Of a DNA stretch of 40,669 nt, positions 32,160 through 40,212 are shown piece by piece. Both the position numbers and the translations under genes were made by a program. The notes under the pieces were generated by a model. It saw only the letters and a list, made by a program, of their open reading frames with translations. It ran no database searches and was not told the DNA's origin. Source of the stretch: Betaproteobacteria bacterium. GTDB taxonomy: Bacteria > Pseudomonadota > Gammaproteobacteria > Burkholderiales > Burkholderiaceae_C. Position 1 is the stretch's first letter, and every line of letters begins with the position of its first letter. Location: the NCBI GenBank assembly GCA_024641925.1, contig JAHECB010000003.1, positions 8,975 through 49,643 on the forward strand, given 5' to 3'.

Positions 32160-33380
32160 TTAAACCAGGGGGTTCAACAGGGCCAGGTTCAGCGCACGTT
32201 CCGCCAGCCAGACCAGCGCCAGCAGGGCAATGGCTGCAGAGCCGGCCTGAACGGCGCCGACGCGGTAGGCGCGCTGCGGCCGCAACAGCCAGGCTATCGG
32301 CACAAACACAGCCACGATGGCCAGTTGCCCCAGTTCAACGCCCAGGTTGAAGCCCAGCAGCGGTGACAACAGCGATCCCGAGCCCAGCCCCAGGTCTTTC
32401 AGCGCACCTGCAAAGCCAAAGCCGTGCACCAGACCAAACAAGAAGGTGATGACCCAGCGCTGGCGCTTGATCAGCGGGTGCAGGTTGTTCAGCGCAGCCA
32501 GCACCACACTGGCGGCGATGACGGACTCCACCCACCGCGACGGCGGGTTCACCACGTCCAGCACGGCCAGTGCCAGGGTGATGGAGTGCGCGATGGTGAA
32601 AGCCGTGACGATGCCGGCCACTTCCAGCAGCACCGGTTTCAGCGCGGGGGCCGGCAGCCATCGGCCGCCCTGCCTGATCAGCACTGCCGGCAGCAACAGT
32701 GCCAGCAGGAACAGCACGTGGTCGATGCCGATCCAGATGTGCTGCATGCCTTCTTTGACAAAGCCCGGAAAGCCCATCGGTGCGGCGCTGCCGGACGCGT
32801 CGGCTGATAACCCGGCCGCGGCACCCCAAAAGGCGGTTGGCTTGTCGCCGGCGGCCAGCACGGCAGTCTGCGTTTGGGTGCCGTTAACCGCGCGTACGAT
32901 GCCGCGGTGGGTGGGGTCGGTGTTGGCAAACAGGCGGTAATTGATGGTCAGGCCCGCGGCTGCACCCGGGCAATTCAGTGTCTGTTGCAGCACGGCGTAG
33001 CGGCCGTCGCTGTGTTCGTCGAGTTTGGGCGTGTCTTGCTGTTGCACGGTGCAGGCCTGGCCGCCGGCGCTGACCTGCACGCCCGCTTGTGCCAGTTGCT
33101 GGATATCGGCCCAGCGCTGCCGCACTTCGCCCCAGGTGAGCTGGCTGTCGTTGTTGGTGTCCAGCACCAGTTCGCGGTCCAGGTCGCGCAGGTGGATGTC
33201 CAGGCGCTGCTCGATCGTCGTGCCCTGCGCACTCAGGTTCAGGTAGGCGTCGCTGGGCTTGTGTGCCTGGGCCGAAAGGCTCGCCGTGGCCATCAGCAGC
33301 GCACCCAGAACCAGCCCACAGGTGCGCCACACGGACGCGCGGCCTGTTCTAACGCCGGAAAGGGCAAGGGTCGATGTCAT
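32160..33380 (-). CDS. HupE/UreJ-family membrane protein with periplasmic EF-hand-like domain
   Basis: This 406-residue protein has a signal peptide (LVLGALLMATASLSAQAH), then a soluble part to about residue 190 and a C-terminal membrane domain with about seven helices. The membrane part has the HupE/UreJ signatures GIDHVLFLLALLLP, AHSITLALA, LVHGFGFAGAL and FNLGVELGQLA. HupE-type proteins are linked to nickel or other metal uptake, but the metal here is not known. In the soluble part DTNNDSQLTWGE (74-85) fits an EF-hand calcium loop, with acids or amides at positions 1, 3, 5 and glutamate at 12. Its ATG overlaps the stop of the TPR-like gene upstream (33377-33380), so the two are coupled. 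Confidence 0.85.
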   Translation of the reverse strand: MTSTLALSGVRTGRASVWRTCGLVLGALLMATASLSAQAHKPSDAYLNLSAQGTTIEQRLDIHLRDLDRELVLDTNNDSQLTWGEVRQRWADIQQLAQAGVQVSAGGQACTVQQQDTPKLDEHSDGRYAVLQQTLNCPGAAAGLTINYRLFANTDPTHRGIVRAVNGTQTQTAVLAAGDKPTAFWGAAAGLSADASGSAAPMGFPGFVKEGMQHIWIGIDHVLFLLALLLPAVLIRQGGRWLPAPALKPVLLEVAGIVTAFTIAHSITLALAVLDVVNPPSRWVESVIAASVVLAALNNLHPLIKRQRWVITFLFGLVHGFGFAGALKDLGLGSGSLLSPLLGFNLGVELGQLAIVAVFVPIAWLLRPQRAYRVGAVQAGSAAIALLALVWLAERALNLALLNPLV

Positions 33381-34588
33381 GGCTGCAAGCTCCGGTCAAC
33401 CAGGGCCAGGCGGCCGTCCACCCAATGGTTGTCGTTCACGAAACGGCGCAGCGGCTGCAGGGCCTGCGGTGCACCGGCGGCCTGCGCGGCACGCGCCAGC
33501 AGCACCGCGTCGGCGGGCTCTTTCTGCAGCTGCCACTGTTGTTGGGCCAGCTTCAGCGCGCCGGCGGCGTCGCCTTGCACCTCCAGCAAAAAGCGCGCTT
33601 CTTCACGCTGGTGCAGGGACTCGCCACGCTGGCGCGCGGCGTCAAATCGGTCCCGCAGGTCTTGCGCCGCGGCGCCAGCCTGGGGGCTGTGCAGACGGTG
33701 CAGCGCGATGGCGCGGCGCAAGGCCAGCGCGTCGGCGGCGGCGCTGTCGGGCGGCAACAAGGCCAGCACGTCAGCGTCACGCCGCTGATCCAGCAGCCAG
33801 TCGGCATAGGCGGCTCGGGCGTACACGCCGGCATCGTCGCCCAGGGCCTGTGGCCACAACACGGCCGCCAGCTGGGTGTCGCCGCGGCGGTGTGCCAATT
33901 CGGCGCGCACCAGCAGGATCCAGCTGTCGGGGCGGGTCTGGCCATCGCCGCGGGACAGCTTGGCCAAGGCCTGGTCTGCGGCTTGGGCCTGTCCTTGCAG
34001 GCTCTGCAGTTCGGCCAGGCAAACCTGTGCGGGCAGCGTCACGGCGGCGCCCAGCGGGGCAAAGCGCGGGGCCAACAGTGCTTCGCAGCTGGCCTTGGCG
34101 GGTTGAAGCCGGCCGGTCACTTGCAAGACCGTGGCGCGGGTCAGTTCGGCCTGGGCTTGAACCACCAGCGGGACTTGGGCGCCAGGTCGCACCAGATCAT
34201 CCAGTTCGGCCAGCGCGGCATCAAAGCTGTGCTGGCTCTGGTGCACTGTGGCGCGCAGCAGCCGCACGGCAGGCGGCGGCGTCGGCTGTTGCCACCAGGG
34301 CGCCAGCGCCGCTTGCGCCAGACCCAGTTCGCGCGGGTCGCCAAAGCGACGGCTGCGTTCGATGGCGGCTTGCGCAGCCTGCAGGGCCTGGGGCAGCGGC
34401 AGTGCACCACTGGCGACATCAGCCTGCTGTGCGCGCTGGCTGCGATCCAGACGATAGGGCAATTGTTGGACGACCGTCTGGTCGTCCACAGGGGCATAAG
34501 GTGCAGCCAGGGCGGGCGCACAGGCGCCCGCCAGGCTCAGAGTCCAGCACAAGGCGTATCGAAAAAACAGGGTTGTCCGATCAAGCAC
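33377..34588 (-). CDS. Exported TPR-like repeat protein, function unknown
   Basis: This 403-residue protein begins with a hydrophobic signal sequence (ALCWTLSLAGACAPALA), so it is probably periplasmic. The remainder is alanine- and leucine-rich helical sequence with TPR-like periodicity, for example ELAHRRGDTQLAAVLWPQAL and RFLLEVQGDAAGALKLAQQQ. TPR arrays usually hold protein complexes together, so an assembly or scaffolding role beside the HupE-like protein is possible, but I cannot name a function. The start is a GTG with a poor ribosome site, only 18 bases after a strong hairpin, so expression may depend on readthrough or RNA structure. It is translationally coupled to the HupE-like gene. 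Confidence 0.75.
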   Translation of the reverse strand: MLDRTTLFFRYALCWTLSLAGACAPALAAPYAPVDDQTVVQQLPYRLDRSQRAQQADVASGALPLPQALQAAQAAIERSRRFGDPRELGLAQAALAPWWQQPTPPPAVRLLRATVHQSQHSFDAALAELDDLVRPGAQVPLVVQAQAELTRATVLQVTGRLQPAKASCEALLAPRFAPLGAAVTLPAQVCLAELQSLQGQAQAADQALAKLSRGDGQTRPDSWILLVRAELAHRRGDTQLAAVLWPQALGDDAGVYARAAYADWLLDQRRDADVLALLPPDSAAADALALRRAIALHRLHSPQAGAAAQDLRDRFDAARQRGESLHQREEARFLLEVQGDAAGALKLAQQQWQLQKEPADAVLLARAAQAAGAPQALQPLRRFVNDNHWVDGRLALVDRSLQP

Positions 34589-34606
34589 GATTTTGAGAGT
34601 CCATCA

Positions 34607-34638
34607 CCCCGCAGGGGCCTGAAACGGCCCGTGCGGGG
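34607..34638 (-). terminator. Second of two tandem hairpins after the lipoprotein gene
   Basis: The arms CCCCGCA-G-GGGCC and GGCCC-G-TGCGGGG make twelve pairs interrupted by one G-G mismatch, with a six-base loop. It lies between the first hairpin and the GTG of the TPR-like gene and could act as a back-up terminator or cover the ribosome site of that gene. Confidence 0.55.
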
Positions 34639-34647
34639 CCGGGGAAA

Positions 34648-34674
34648 GGGTCTGGCCTGTCAGAGGCCAGACCC
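34648..34674 (-). terminator. First of two tandem hairpins after the lipoprotein gene
   Basis: A perfect eleven-base-pair stem (GGGTCTGGCCT and its complement) with a five-base loop lies 15 bases after the lipoprotein stop and is followed on the minus strand by TTTCCCC. This is the best intrinsic-terminator-like structure in the window, although the U-run is short. Confidence 0.65.
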
Positions 34675-34689
34675 CATCGCTGGAGGTTG

Positions 34690-34938
34690 TCAGAGCACCG
34701 TGATCGGCAACTCGGTTTCCGAGGCGGGCGCTGTGGTGGTGGCGTCCATTTCCAGCAAGTCGCGGTCCTCGTTGCTGTCGGCCACCGTGGCCACAAAGGC
34801 CGTGTAGGCCGTGGGCGACGCCCACGCGCTGGTCGGTATCTTGGTCTGGTCGGCGACAGGCTCGTCGCTGTCGCCGCCAAAACAACCACTCAGCGTGGAC
34901 AGCACCGCCATTGAAGCCAGCAGGTATTTCAACTTCAT
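34690..34938 (-). CDS. Small lipoprotein, function unknown
   Basis: This 82-residue protein starts MKLKYLLASMAVLSTLSGCF, a clear lipoprotein signal with lipobox LSGC, so the mature protein is about 64 residues anchored at its N-terminal cysteine. The mature part is acidic and threonine-rich (DSDEPVADQ, DSNEDRDLLEMDATTTAP). I recognise no domain. An AAGGAG ribosome site (34945-34950) lies six bases before the ATG and overlaps the stop codon of the DUF4331 gene, so the two are made from one transcript. Two tandem hairpins follow it. It may assist the DUF4331 protein at the cell envelope. Confidence 0.8.
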   Translation of the reverse strand: MKLKYLLASMAVLSTLSGCFGGDSDEPVADQTKIPTSAWASPTAYTAFVATVADSNEDRDLLEMDATTTAPASETELPITVL

Positions 34939-34948
34939 GGTGATCTCC

Positions 34949-36523
34949 TTACTTGGCGCCCGGGATGGGCGTGTTCAGGTAAGGGAAGGCCGGCAGCAAG
35001 GGCACCACGGCCTGGTCCACTGCGTCGTGCAGCCTGAAGGCAGTCGCACCCAGTGGCACGGCCGAGGGCTTGCAGGTGGTGCCCAGCTTCAGCGCGTTGG
35101 TATCGCCGTTGGCCATGCACAGCCCGCCCATCACCGCCACCAGCGAGATGTCGACCACGTCGTCCTTGGGGCGGCGTCCGTTGGGGTAACCGGCGTTGTC
35201 GCTGCCACCGGCCAGGATGTTGCCCACCACGCCCAGGCGGTTTTGCTGTGCAAAGGGCACGGCCGGGATGGCCGTGTTCAGACGCAGCATTTCCGAGCCC
35301 ACGACACCGGCAGGCTGGTTCAAGCCCTGGATGCCCGTGAGGAAGGTGGTGACCAGATCGGTACGCGGGAAGTTGGTGGGTGCCGTGCCCGGAATGTTCA
35401 GCGCGATTTCAAGCAGAGCGGGCAGCGTGGGGTTGGTCACGTAGTCGGCAAACTGGGCGTCGTCCGAGGGCTTGGAGGCGTTGAACTTGTCCTTGTCCTT
35501 CAGGCCGATGACGACTTCGTTGACCAGGGGCATGCCCAGTCGCGACACCTGCACCCAGGCGCCGCCCGGCTTTTCGCTGCCCTGATGGCCAGACGCGGGT
35601 GACGGATTCAGCAAACGAGCCTGGCGCAGGCTGGCCGTGGTCCAGCCACCGATGACGCTGTCGTTGGCCTTCAGGCAGCTGGCGTGCACTTCAAGGGCCA
35701 GCGTGGTGACGTTTTTATCGCCGATGGTGTTGGGCACGGCGCCGATCAAGGCCGGGTCGGTGATGACGGCCAGCGGCGCATTCACCAGGTCGAAAATCGT
35801 GCCCAGGTTGACCGCAAACGGGTCTTGGCGCTGACCGACAAACAACTTGGCGGGCATGTTGCAGCCAGGGATGTTGACGGAGTAGATGTGCTTGGCGGCA
35901 TAACCCGCGTAGTCGGGGATGGTCTTGGTGCCGATGTAGTCCACCGGCTTGTCGAACACGTTGGCACCGTTGCCGGCGTTGGTCACGGCCTGTGCGCCAC
36001 CGTTGCGGCGGTCACCACGCAGCACGCTGACCTGGAAGCTTTCGCCCAGTTGCAGGTTGGCGTCTTTCACGTTGCTGATCTGGCCGGCCTGGATCAGCGG
36101 AATGCCGACCATCTTGCCGCCAATGTTCAGGCTCACGCCGGCGCCATTGCCCGCCAGTTTGTTGCTGAAGCGGAACTGGAAGGTCAGGTCTTCCTTGGCG
36201 TCGCCGTTGTTGTCGATGTGGATTTCATACAGCGCGTTGGGGTCCATCGCGAAGTAGTTGGGGCCGCCGTAGGCGTCTTGGAGCGGCTGGTAGTTGGCAA
36301 TCAACGTGACGTAGGCGCCGCGGCCCGTCTCGTAGCTGTTGAACATGTAAAAGTCGGTGGCGTCGACCTTGGGCGTGGTGGTGATGAACGGTGCTTCGCG
36401 GTGGCTTGAGGCCTGTGCATCGCTCATGCCCGCAGCCAGTGCTGCCACGGCCAACGGAATGGCCGCCAGCATTTGAAGTCGTTTGGTTGAACGGCCCGGA
36501 TGGGCGGCAGTGCGGTGGGTCAT
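34949..36523 (-). CDS. DUF4331 domain-containing exported protein
   Basis: This 524-residue protein has a signal peptide (LAAIPLAVAALAAGMSDAQA) followed by SSHREAPFITTTPKVDATDF, the hallmark start of the DUF4331 family. It has further family-like segments such as DNNGDAKEDLTFQFRF and the later GGRPKDDVVDISL-type region (here NGRRPKDDVVDISL). The function of DUF4331 is not known. The DNNGDAKED stretch resembles a calcium-binding acidic loop. It has a strong AAGGAG ribosome site (36530-36535) six bases before the ATG. A candidate ECF-type promoter lies about 100 bases upstream and a terminator-like hairpin separates it from the anti-sigma gene, so it is probably a main target of the sigma factor next door. 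Confidence 0.9.
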   Translation of the reverse strand: MTHRTAAHPGRSTKRLQMLAAIPLAVAALAAGMSDAQASSHREAPFITTTPKVDATDFYMFNSYETGRGAYVTLIANYQPLQDAYGGPNYFAMDPNALYEIHIDNNGDAKEDLTFQFRFSNKLAGNGAGVSLNIGGKMVGIPLIQAGQISNVKDANLQLGESFQVSVLRGDRRNGGAQAVTNAGNGANVFDKPVDYIGTKTIPDYAGYAAKHIYSVNIPGCNMPAKLFVGQRQDPFAVNLGTIFDLVNAPLAVITDPALIGAVPNTIGDKNVTTLALEVHASCLKANDSVIGGWTTASLRQARLLNPSPASGHQGSEKPGGAWVQVSRLGMPLVNEVVIGLKDKDKFNASKPSDDAQFADYVTNPTLPALLEIALNIPGTAPTNFPRTDLVTTFLTGIQGLNQPAGVVGSEMLRLNTAIPAVPFAQQNRLGVVGNILAGGSDNAGYPNGRRPKDDVVDISLVAVMGGLCMANGDTNALKLGTTCKPSAVPLGATAFRLHDAVDQAVVPLLPAFPYLNTPIPGAK

Positions 36524-36609
36524 CGGGATCTCCTTGGCGGGTGTCAGGTTTGGCGCCGCAGGTTTTGCAGTTGCGGTGCCGGGCTGTGACGCGGCTGTTG
36601 CTGCGTCTG

Positions 36610-36632
36610 GACCTGTTTACGCAGGCCGTTCC
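36610..36632 (-). promoter_or_regulatory. Candidate ECF-sigma promoter upstream of DUF4331
   Basis: On the minus strand GGAAC (36632-36628) is followed after 15 bases by GTC (36612-36610), the general layout of ECF-sigma -35 and -10 elements. It lies in the 179-base gap between the anti-sigma gene and the DUF4331 gene. The consensus of this sigma subgroup is not known to me, so this is tentative. Confidence 0.35.
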
Positions 36633-36670
36633 CGACTGGATGCAACAAAGCAGGAGATCGATGCGATGAA

Positions 36671-36696
36671 ACCGGCGTCGCGGGACGCGACGCGGT
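36671..36696 (-). terminator. Hairpin after the anti-sigma factor gene
   Basis: An eight-base-pair perfect stem (GCGTCGCG / CGCGACGC, three-base loop), extendable by three pairs across one bulged G, begins six bases after the anti-sigma stop codon. The sequence after it on the minus strand has only TTTC-like weak U content. It suggests the sigma/anti-sigma transcript ends here. Confidence 0.5.
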
Positions 36697-36702
36697 GTTG
36701 TC

Positions 36703-37407
36703 CTACAACTGCAGCTTGCCCACCGACACGATGGGGCCAGTGGGCGCGCCCGTGGGCGAGCCGCCAGCGGGCTCCATGCTGACGGCAAAAGCGGCCGTGT
36801 TGGCCAGCAGCGCCGTGCGCAGCAGTTTGGTGTCACCCGTGGCTTGCACCAGGCCCAGCGAACGTGGTGCACCTTGCGGCGGCACGGCCCACAGTTCCAG
36901 CGCACGGCCCGGCGCCAGTGCCAGGTCGTTCAAGGGCTTGAGCACCAGGGCGCGCCCGTCGGCGCTGACGCTGGCCACAAAGCTGGCGTTCAAGGCCGCG
37001 GCGGCTTCCGGGTTGGAACCCAGCACGATGATGATGGGGGCCTGCGCCGGCTGCAGCGGGGGCACCTGGCTGGTCACCAGCCACAGCGCCAACGCCGCCG
37101 TGGTGGCCACGCCGGTGAAGCCGCGCCAGACGCCCAGGCGCTGCCACCACGGCAGGGCAGGCGCTGGACTCGGCGCTGCATCGAACAGGCGTTCTTCAAT
37201 GCGCGTCCAGACCGTGGCCGACGGCAAGACCTCGGGCACGCTGTCGGTCAACGGCCCCAGGCGGGACTGCCACGCACTGACGGCCGCCCGCAGGGCGGGG
37301 TGGGCCGGCAGCAGTTGTTCAAAACGCGTTCGTGCACGGCCCTGCAGGGTGCCCAGCACGTATTCGCTCGCCAGACGGTCGGCCAGTTCGGGTTTGCTGT
37401 AGTCCAT
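36703..37407 (-). CDS. Anti-sigma factor, RskA-like
   Basis: This 234-residue single-pass membrane protein has a cytoplasmic N-terminal part (ELADRLASEYVLGTLQGRARTRFEQLL), the typical sigma-binding region of the RskA/anti-sigma-K family. A transmembrane helix lies near residues 97-113 (GVATTAALALWLVTSQV). The periplasmic C-terminal domain has ALELWAVPPQGAPRSLGLV and AAFAVSMEPAGGSPTG, characteristic of the RskA domain. It should hold the adjacent sigma factor inactive until an envelope signal triggers its release, probably by proteolysis. Its ATG is one base after the sigma stop codon, so the pair is co-translated in a fixed ratio. No CxxC or HxxxCxxC zinc motif is seen. Confidence 0.88.
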   Translation of the reverse strand: MDYSKPELADRLASEYVLGTLQGRARTRFEQLLPAHPALRAAVSAWQSRLGPLTDSVPEVLPSATVWTRIEERLFDAAPSPAPALPWWQRLGVWRGFTGVATTAALALWLVTSQVPPLQPAQAPIIIVLGSNPEAAAALNASFVASVSADGRALVLKPLNDLALAPGRALELWAVPPQGAPRSLGLVQATGDTKLLRTALLANTAAFAVSMEPAGGSPTGAPTGPIVSVGKLQL

Positions 37408-37408
37408 G

Positions 37409-38038
37409 TCAGGCCCTGTCTGGCGCTGCGGCGCGTGTCAGGCAATCTTTCAGCGCCATCAAGGCCCGGCGAACCCAGCTCTTCACGGTGCCCAGGGGTT
37501 GGGACAGATGCTGCGCCACCTCGGCGTGCGACAGCCCCTGGTAATAGGCCAGCGCCATGCATTGCTGCTGCTCTGCGCTGAGCACACCGATGCAATGGGT
37601 CAGCTGGCGCGATTCAGCGGCCTGCTGCAGCAGCTCCAGGGGGCCGGCATCCTGACTGGGCATGCGGGCCAGCAGGTCGCTGTCGCTGCCGTCGTCGGCC
37701 AGCACGGTGGTGCTGACGGTGGCCACCTCGGCCTTGCGGCGGCGCAGGCTGTCGATGGCACGGTTGCGCGCAATGCTGCTCAGCCAGGTCATGGGTTGGC
37801 TGCGCGCGGCTTCGTAGCTTTGCGCGGCGCGCCAGATGTTGACAAAACACTCCTGCAAAACGTCTTCAGCCTGCGCGCGGTTGTTGTTGATACGCAGGAT
37901 CACGCCCAGCATGTGCGCGCTGCTCAGCCGGTAGAGCTCGGCAAAGGCTGCACGATCGCCCAGGGCCACCCTCGACAGCGCTTGCGACAGCGCCTGGCTG
38001 CGATCGGTGACCGGTGTTGCAGAAGGGGTTGGGGTCAT
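37409..38038 (-). CDS. ECF-type RNA polymerase sigma factor (SigK-like)
   Basis: This 209-residue extracytoplasmic-function sigma factor has region 2 from about residues 28-95 (RAAFAELYRLSSAHML, AEDVLQECFVNIWRAA, PMTWLSSIARNRAIDSLRRR). Region 4 is at about 148-198 (LTHCIGVLSAEQQQCMALAY, YQGLSHAEVAQHL, PLGTVKSWVRRALMALK), which carries the -35-binding helix-turn-helix. The linker is acidic. Pairing with an RskA-type anti-sigma suggests the SigK-like group. It heads a row of same-strand envelope genes (DUF4331, lipoprotein, TPR-like, HupE-like), which are its likely regulon. The 125-base region upstream must carry its promoter; I see no convincing boxes there. Confidence 0.92.
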   Translation of the reverse strand: MTPTPSATPVTDRSQALSQALSRVALGDRAAFAELYRLSSAHMLGVILRINNNRAQAEDVLQECFVNIWRAAQSYEAARSQPMTWLSSIARNRAIDSLRRRKAEVATVSTTVLADDGSDSDLLARMPSQDAGPLELLQQAAESRQLTHCIGVLSAEQQQCMALAYYQGLSHAEVAQHLSQPLGTVKSWVRRALMALKDCLTRAAAPDRA

Positions 38039-38163
38039 GGGGGCATAGGGTTGCGGCGGCCGGGGTCAGTTCCTGGGTCGCCTGTTGCGGACGCTGTTGA
38101 TGAAGCTGTCCCCAATCTACGCAGCCGCTGCCGTGGCGGATGCGTGAGCGGGTGCCAAGCATG

Positions 38164-39213
38164 TCACAGCTGGGCGTCGCCGTCTTGCGGCTTGTCCGCC
38201 GGTGCATGCTGCAGCCGTCGCCGGCTGATGAAACACCGCGGCTGTCCGGTGACGGGGTCGGTGAAACGCAGCGCGCGGGCCAGTAACTGCAGCGGCTGGC
38301 TGTAGTCGGGTGCGGCGTCGGGTGCTGCTTCGGGCAACAGATCGGGATAGATGCGGTCGCCCAGGATGGGTATGCCCAGCGCATGGAGCTGCGCCCGCAG
38401 TTGGTGTTTCTGCCCCGTTCGGGGCGTCAGGCGGTACAGTGCCCGCCCGCCCGGTGGCGACGATTGCGGCGTGTCGAGTTCGGGCGGGACATCGGCGATG
38501 CGCTGGATCAGTTCCACCGTCAACTCGGCATTGGGCGGGCCGTCCACCACCTGCATCTGCATGAAACCGTTGCCGTCGCGCTGTTGCAGGCGGTGGTGGC
38601 AAGTCAGCGGCAAGGCCAGGTCTTCACGCCAGGCTGCGACGGCCTCGTAGACCTTGTGGGCCTGCCGGTCGCGCAGCAGCGACTGGTAGGCATGGCGTGT
38701 GGCCGGCTGCACGGTGAACACCAGCACGCCGGCGGTGTCGCGGTCCAGCCGGTGCATGGGCGCCAGGGTGTTGATGCCCAGTTGCCGCTTCAATCGCACC
38801 AGCACGGTTTCCTGCAGGTGGCGGCCACCCGGTGTCACGGGCAGGAAGTGCGGTTTGTCGACCACCACCAGGTGCGCGTCCTGGTGCAGCAGCTCCACCT
38901 CAAACGGCACACGCAGCTCGGCTGGCGGGCTGCGCCAGTACCACAGCAGCATGCCGGGCGGGCAGGGCGCATCGGCCGCCAGCGGCTGTCCGCGGCTGTC
39001 CAGCACGTTGCCCTGCGCCAGACGTTGAGGCCAGTTTTCAACTGCGGGGAAACGTCCCGTCAGAAAGTGCAACACGCTGGCAAAGTGTCCGGCGCCAACA
39101 CCCACACGGCTGGCGCCGACGCCGTCGCGCAGCGGCGGTGTCCACGGGGCTTCAGGCCGGGTCACGCGGGCTGGTCGCTGCGCCGGTGGGCGGCACAACG
39201 GGCTGCTCAACAC
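38164..39213 (-). CDS. RluA-family RNA pseudouridine synthase
   Basis: This 349-residue pseudouridine synthase of the RluA/RsuA superfamily has the catalytic motif MHRLDRDTAGVLVF with the essential aspartate, preceded by LVVVDKPHFLPVTPGG and followed by YRLTPRTGQKHQLRAQL and GDRIYPDL. These are the normal conserved blocks in order. The N-terminal 90 residues are a looser leader with part of an S4-like region. Which uridine, tRNA or rRNA, it modifies cannot be told from sequence alone. The GTG start overlaps the last seven bases of the trhO gene, so the two RNA-modification genes are likely co-expressed. Confidence 0.88.
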   Translation of the reverse strand: MLSSPLCRPPAQRPARVTRPEAPWTPPLRDGVGASRVGVGAGHFASVLHFLTGRFPAVENWPQRLAQGNVLDSRGQPLAADAPCPPGMLLWYWRSPPAELRVPFEVELLHQDAHLVVVDKPHFLPVTPGGRHLQETVLVRLKRQLGINTLAPMHRLDRDTAGVLVFTVQPATRHAYQSLLRDRQAHKVYEAVAAWREDLALPLTCHHRLQQRDGNGFMQMQVVDGPPNAELTVELIQRIADVPPELDTPQSSPPGGRALYRLTPRTGQKHQLRAQLHALGIPILGDRIYPDLLPEAAPDAAPDYSQPLQLLARALRFTDPVTGQPRCFISRRRLQHAPADKPQDGDAQL

Positions 39214-40070
39214 GCCGCATCATCCAGCCGGCGTGCCCGCTGCAGGCGCCAGGCCTCGTCGGGATGGTTGCTGTCAAACACCCGTTCGGCCGTGGTGTCG
39301 GTTTCGTTCAGGCTGCTGTCCAGGGCCACGCGGTTGTCAAAGACAAAACACTCACCCTGCCAGTCGCGGCTGGCGTCGTCCAGCTGATGGAAGTAGTTCA
39401 GGATGCCGCCCTCCAGCTGCCAGACCTGCAAACCCAGGCTGCGCAGCCAGGGCGCGGCCTTGTCGCAGCGAATGCCTCCGGTGCAATACATGGCCACCGG
39501 TCGCTTGGCGGCACGCCAGGCCGGCGCCTGGGCCTGCACGTAGTCCACAAAGTCGCGGAAGTGGTGAACCTGGGGGTCGACCGCGCCGCGAAAGTGTCCC
39601 AGCCGGACTTCGAAGTGGTTGCGGTTGTCCAGCAGCACCACGTTCTGCCGCGACATCAGCGCGCGCCAGGCCAGCGGGGACAGGTGGCTGGCGTCGTCCT
39701 GGGTCGGGGGTGGCAAGGCGTTCCGTTCCGGGTGGCCGGTTGCAGAGGGCAGCCCCAGCGCCACGATTTCCGGCTTGACGCTGACCTTCAGGCGACCAAA
39801 GGGCGCGGTGACACAGGCGCTGTGCCTGAAGGGCATGCCACTCAGCGCACCACCCAGCACGCTGGCTTGCTGCAGCGCGGCTTCAAAGGCGGCTACAGCC
39901 TCGGGCGCGCCTGCCAGCGTGCCGTTGATGCCTTCGTGGGCCACCAGCAGCACGCCCTGCAGGCCTTGCGCCAGTGCGCGCAAGGTGTCGGCTGCGGCAT
40001 GCGGATGGGCCAGCGGCACAAAGCGGTAGAAGGCGCTGTGCAGCAAAGAAGTTGACGCCTGGTCGGTCAT
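39207..40070 (-). CDS. trhO: tRNA uridine-34 hydroxylase TrhO (YceA-like rhodanese protein)
   Basis: This 287-residue protein has an N-terminal ferredoxin-like domain (VLLVAHEGINGTLAG) and a rhodanese domain with VVLLDNRNHFEVRLGHF and the active-site loop MYCTGGIRCDKAAPWL containing the catalytic cysteine. This matches E. coli YceA/TrhO, which uses oxygen to hydroxylate U34 of certain tRNAs, the first step towards 5-methoxyuridine or cmo5U. The length is slightly shorter than E. coli TrhO (about 350), as in many betaproteobacteria. It lies upstream of, and overlaps, the pseudouridine synthase gene. It is divergent from the aldehyde dehydrogenase gene across a 142-base gap. Confidence 0.9.
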   Translation of the reverse strand: MTDQASTSLLHSAFYRFVPLAHPHAAADTLRALAQGLQGVLLVAHEGINGTLAGAPEAVAAFEAALQQASVLGGALSGMPFRHSACVTAPFGRLKVSVKPEIVALGLPSATGHPERNALPPPTQDDASHLSPLAWRALMSRQNVVLLDNRNHFEVRLGHFRGAVDPQVHHFRDFVDYVQAQAPAWRAAKRPVAMYCTGGIRCDKAAPWLRSLGLQVWQLEGGILNYFHQLDDASRDWQGECFVFDNRVALDSSLNETDTTAERVFDSNHPDEAWRLQRARRLDDAAC

Positions 40071-40212
40071 GGGTGCCCATTCTCTCAGCCAGCGTCGCCA
40101 TCACGCCCGGCGGCCGGTGTGCAACCCACATGACAGCGGTGCCGCGCTTTCCGTGTCACCATCCAAGGCTGAATTTTTTACTCTGCAACACGCCAATCCA
40201 GAAGGGGCCCTC

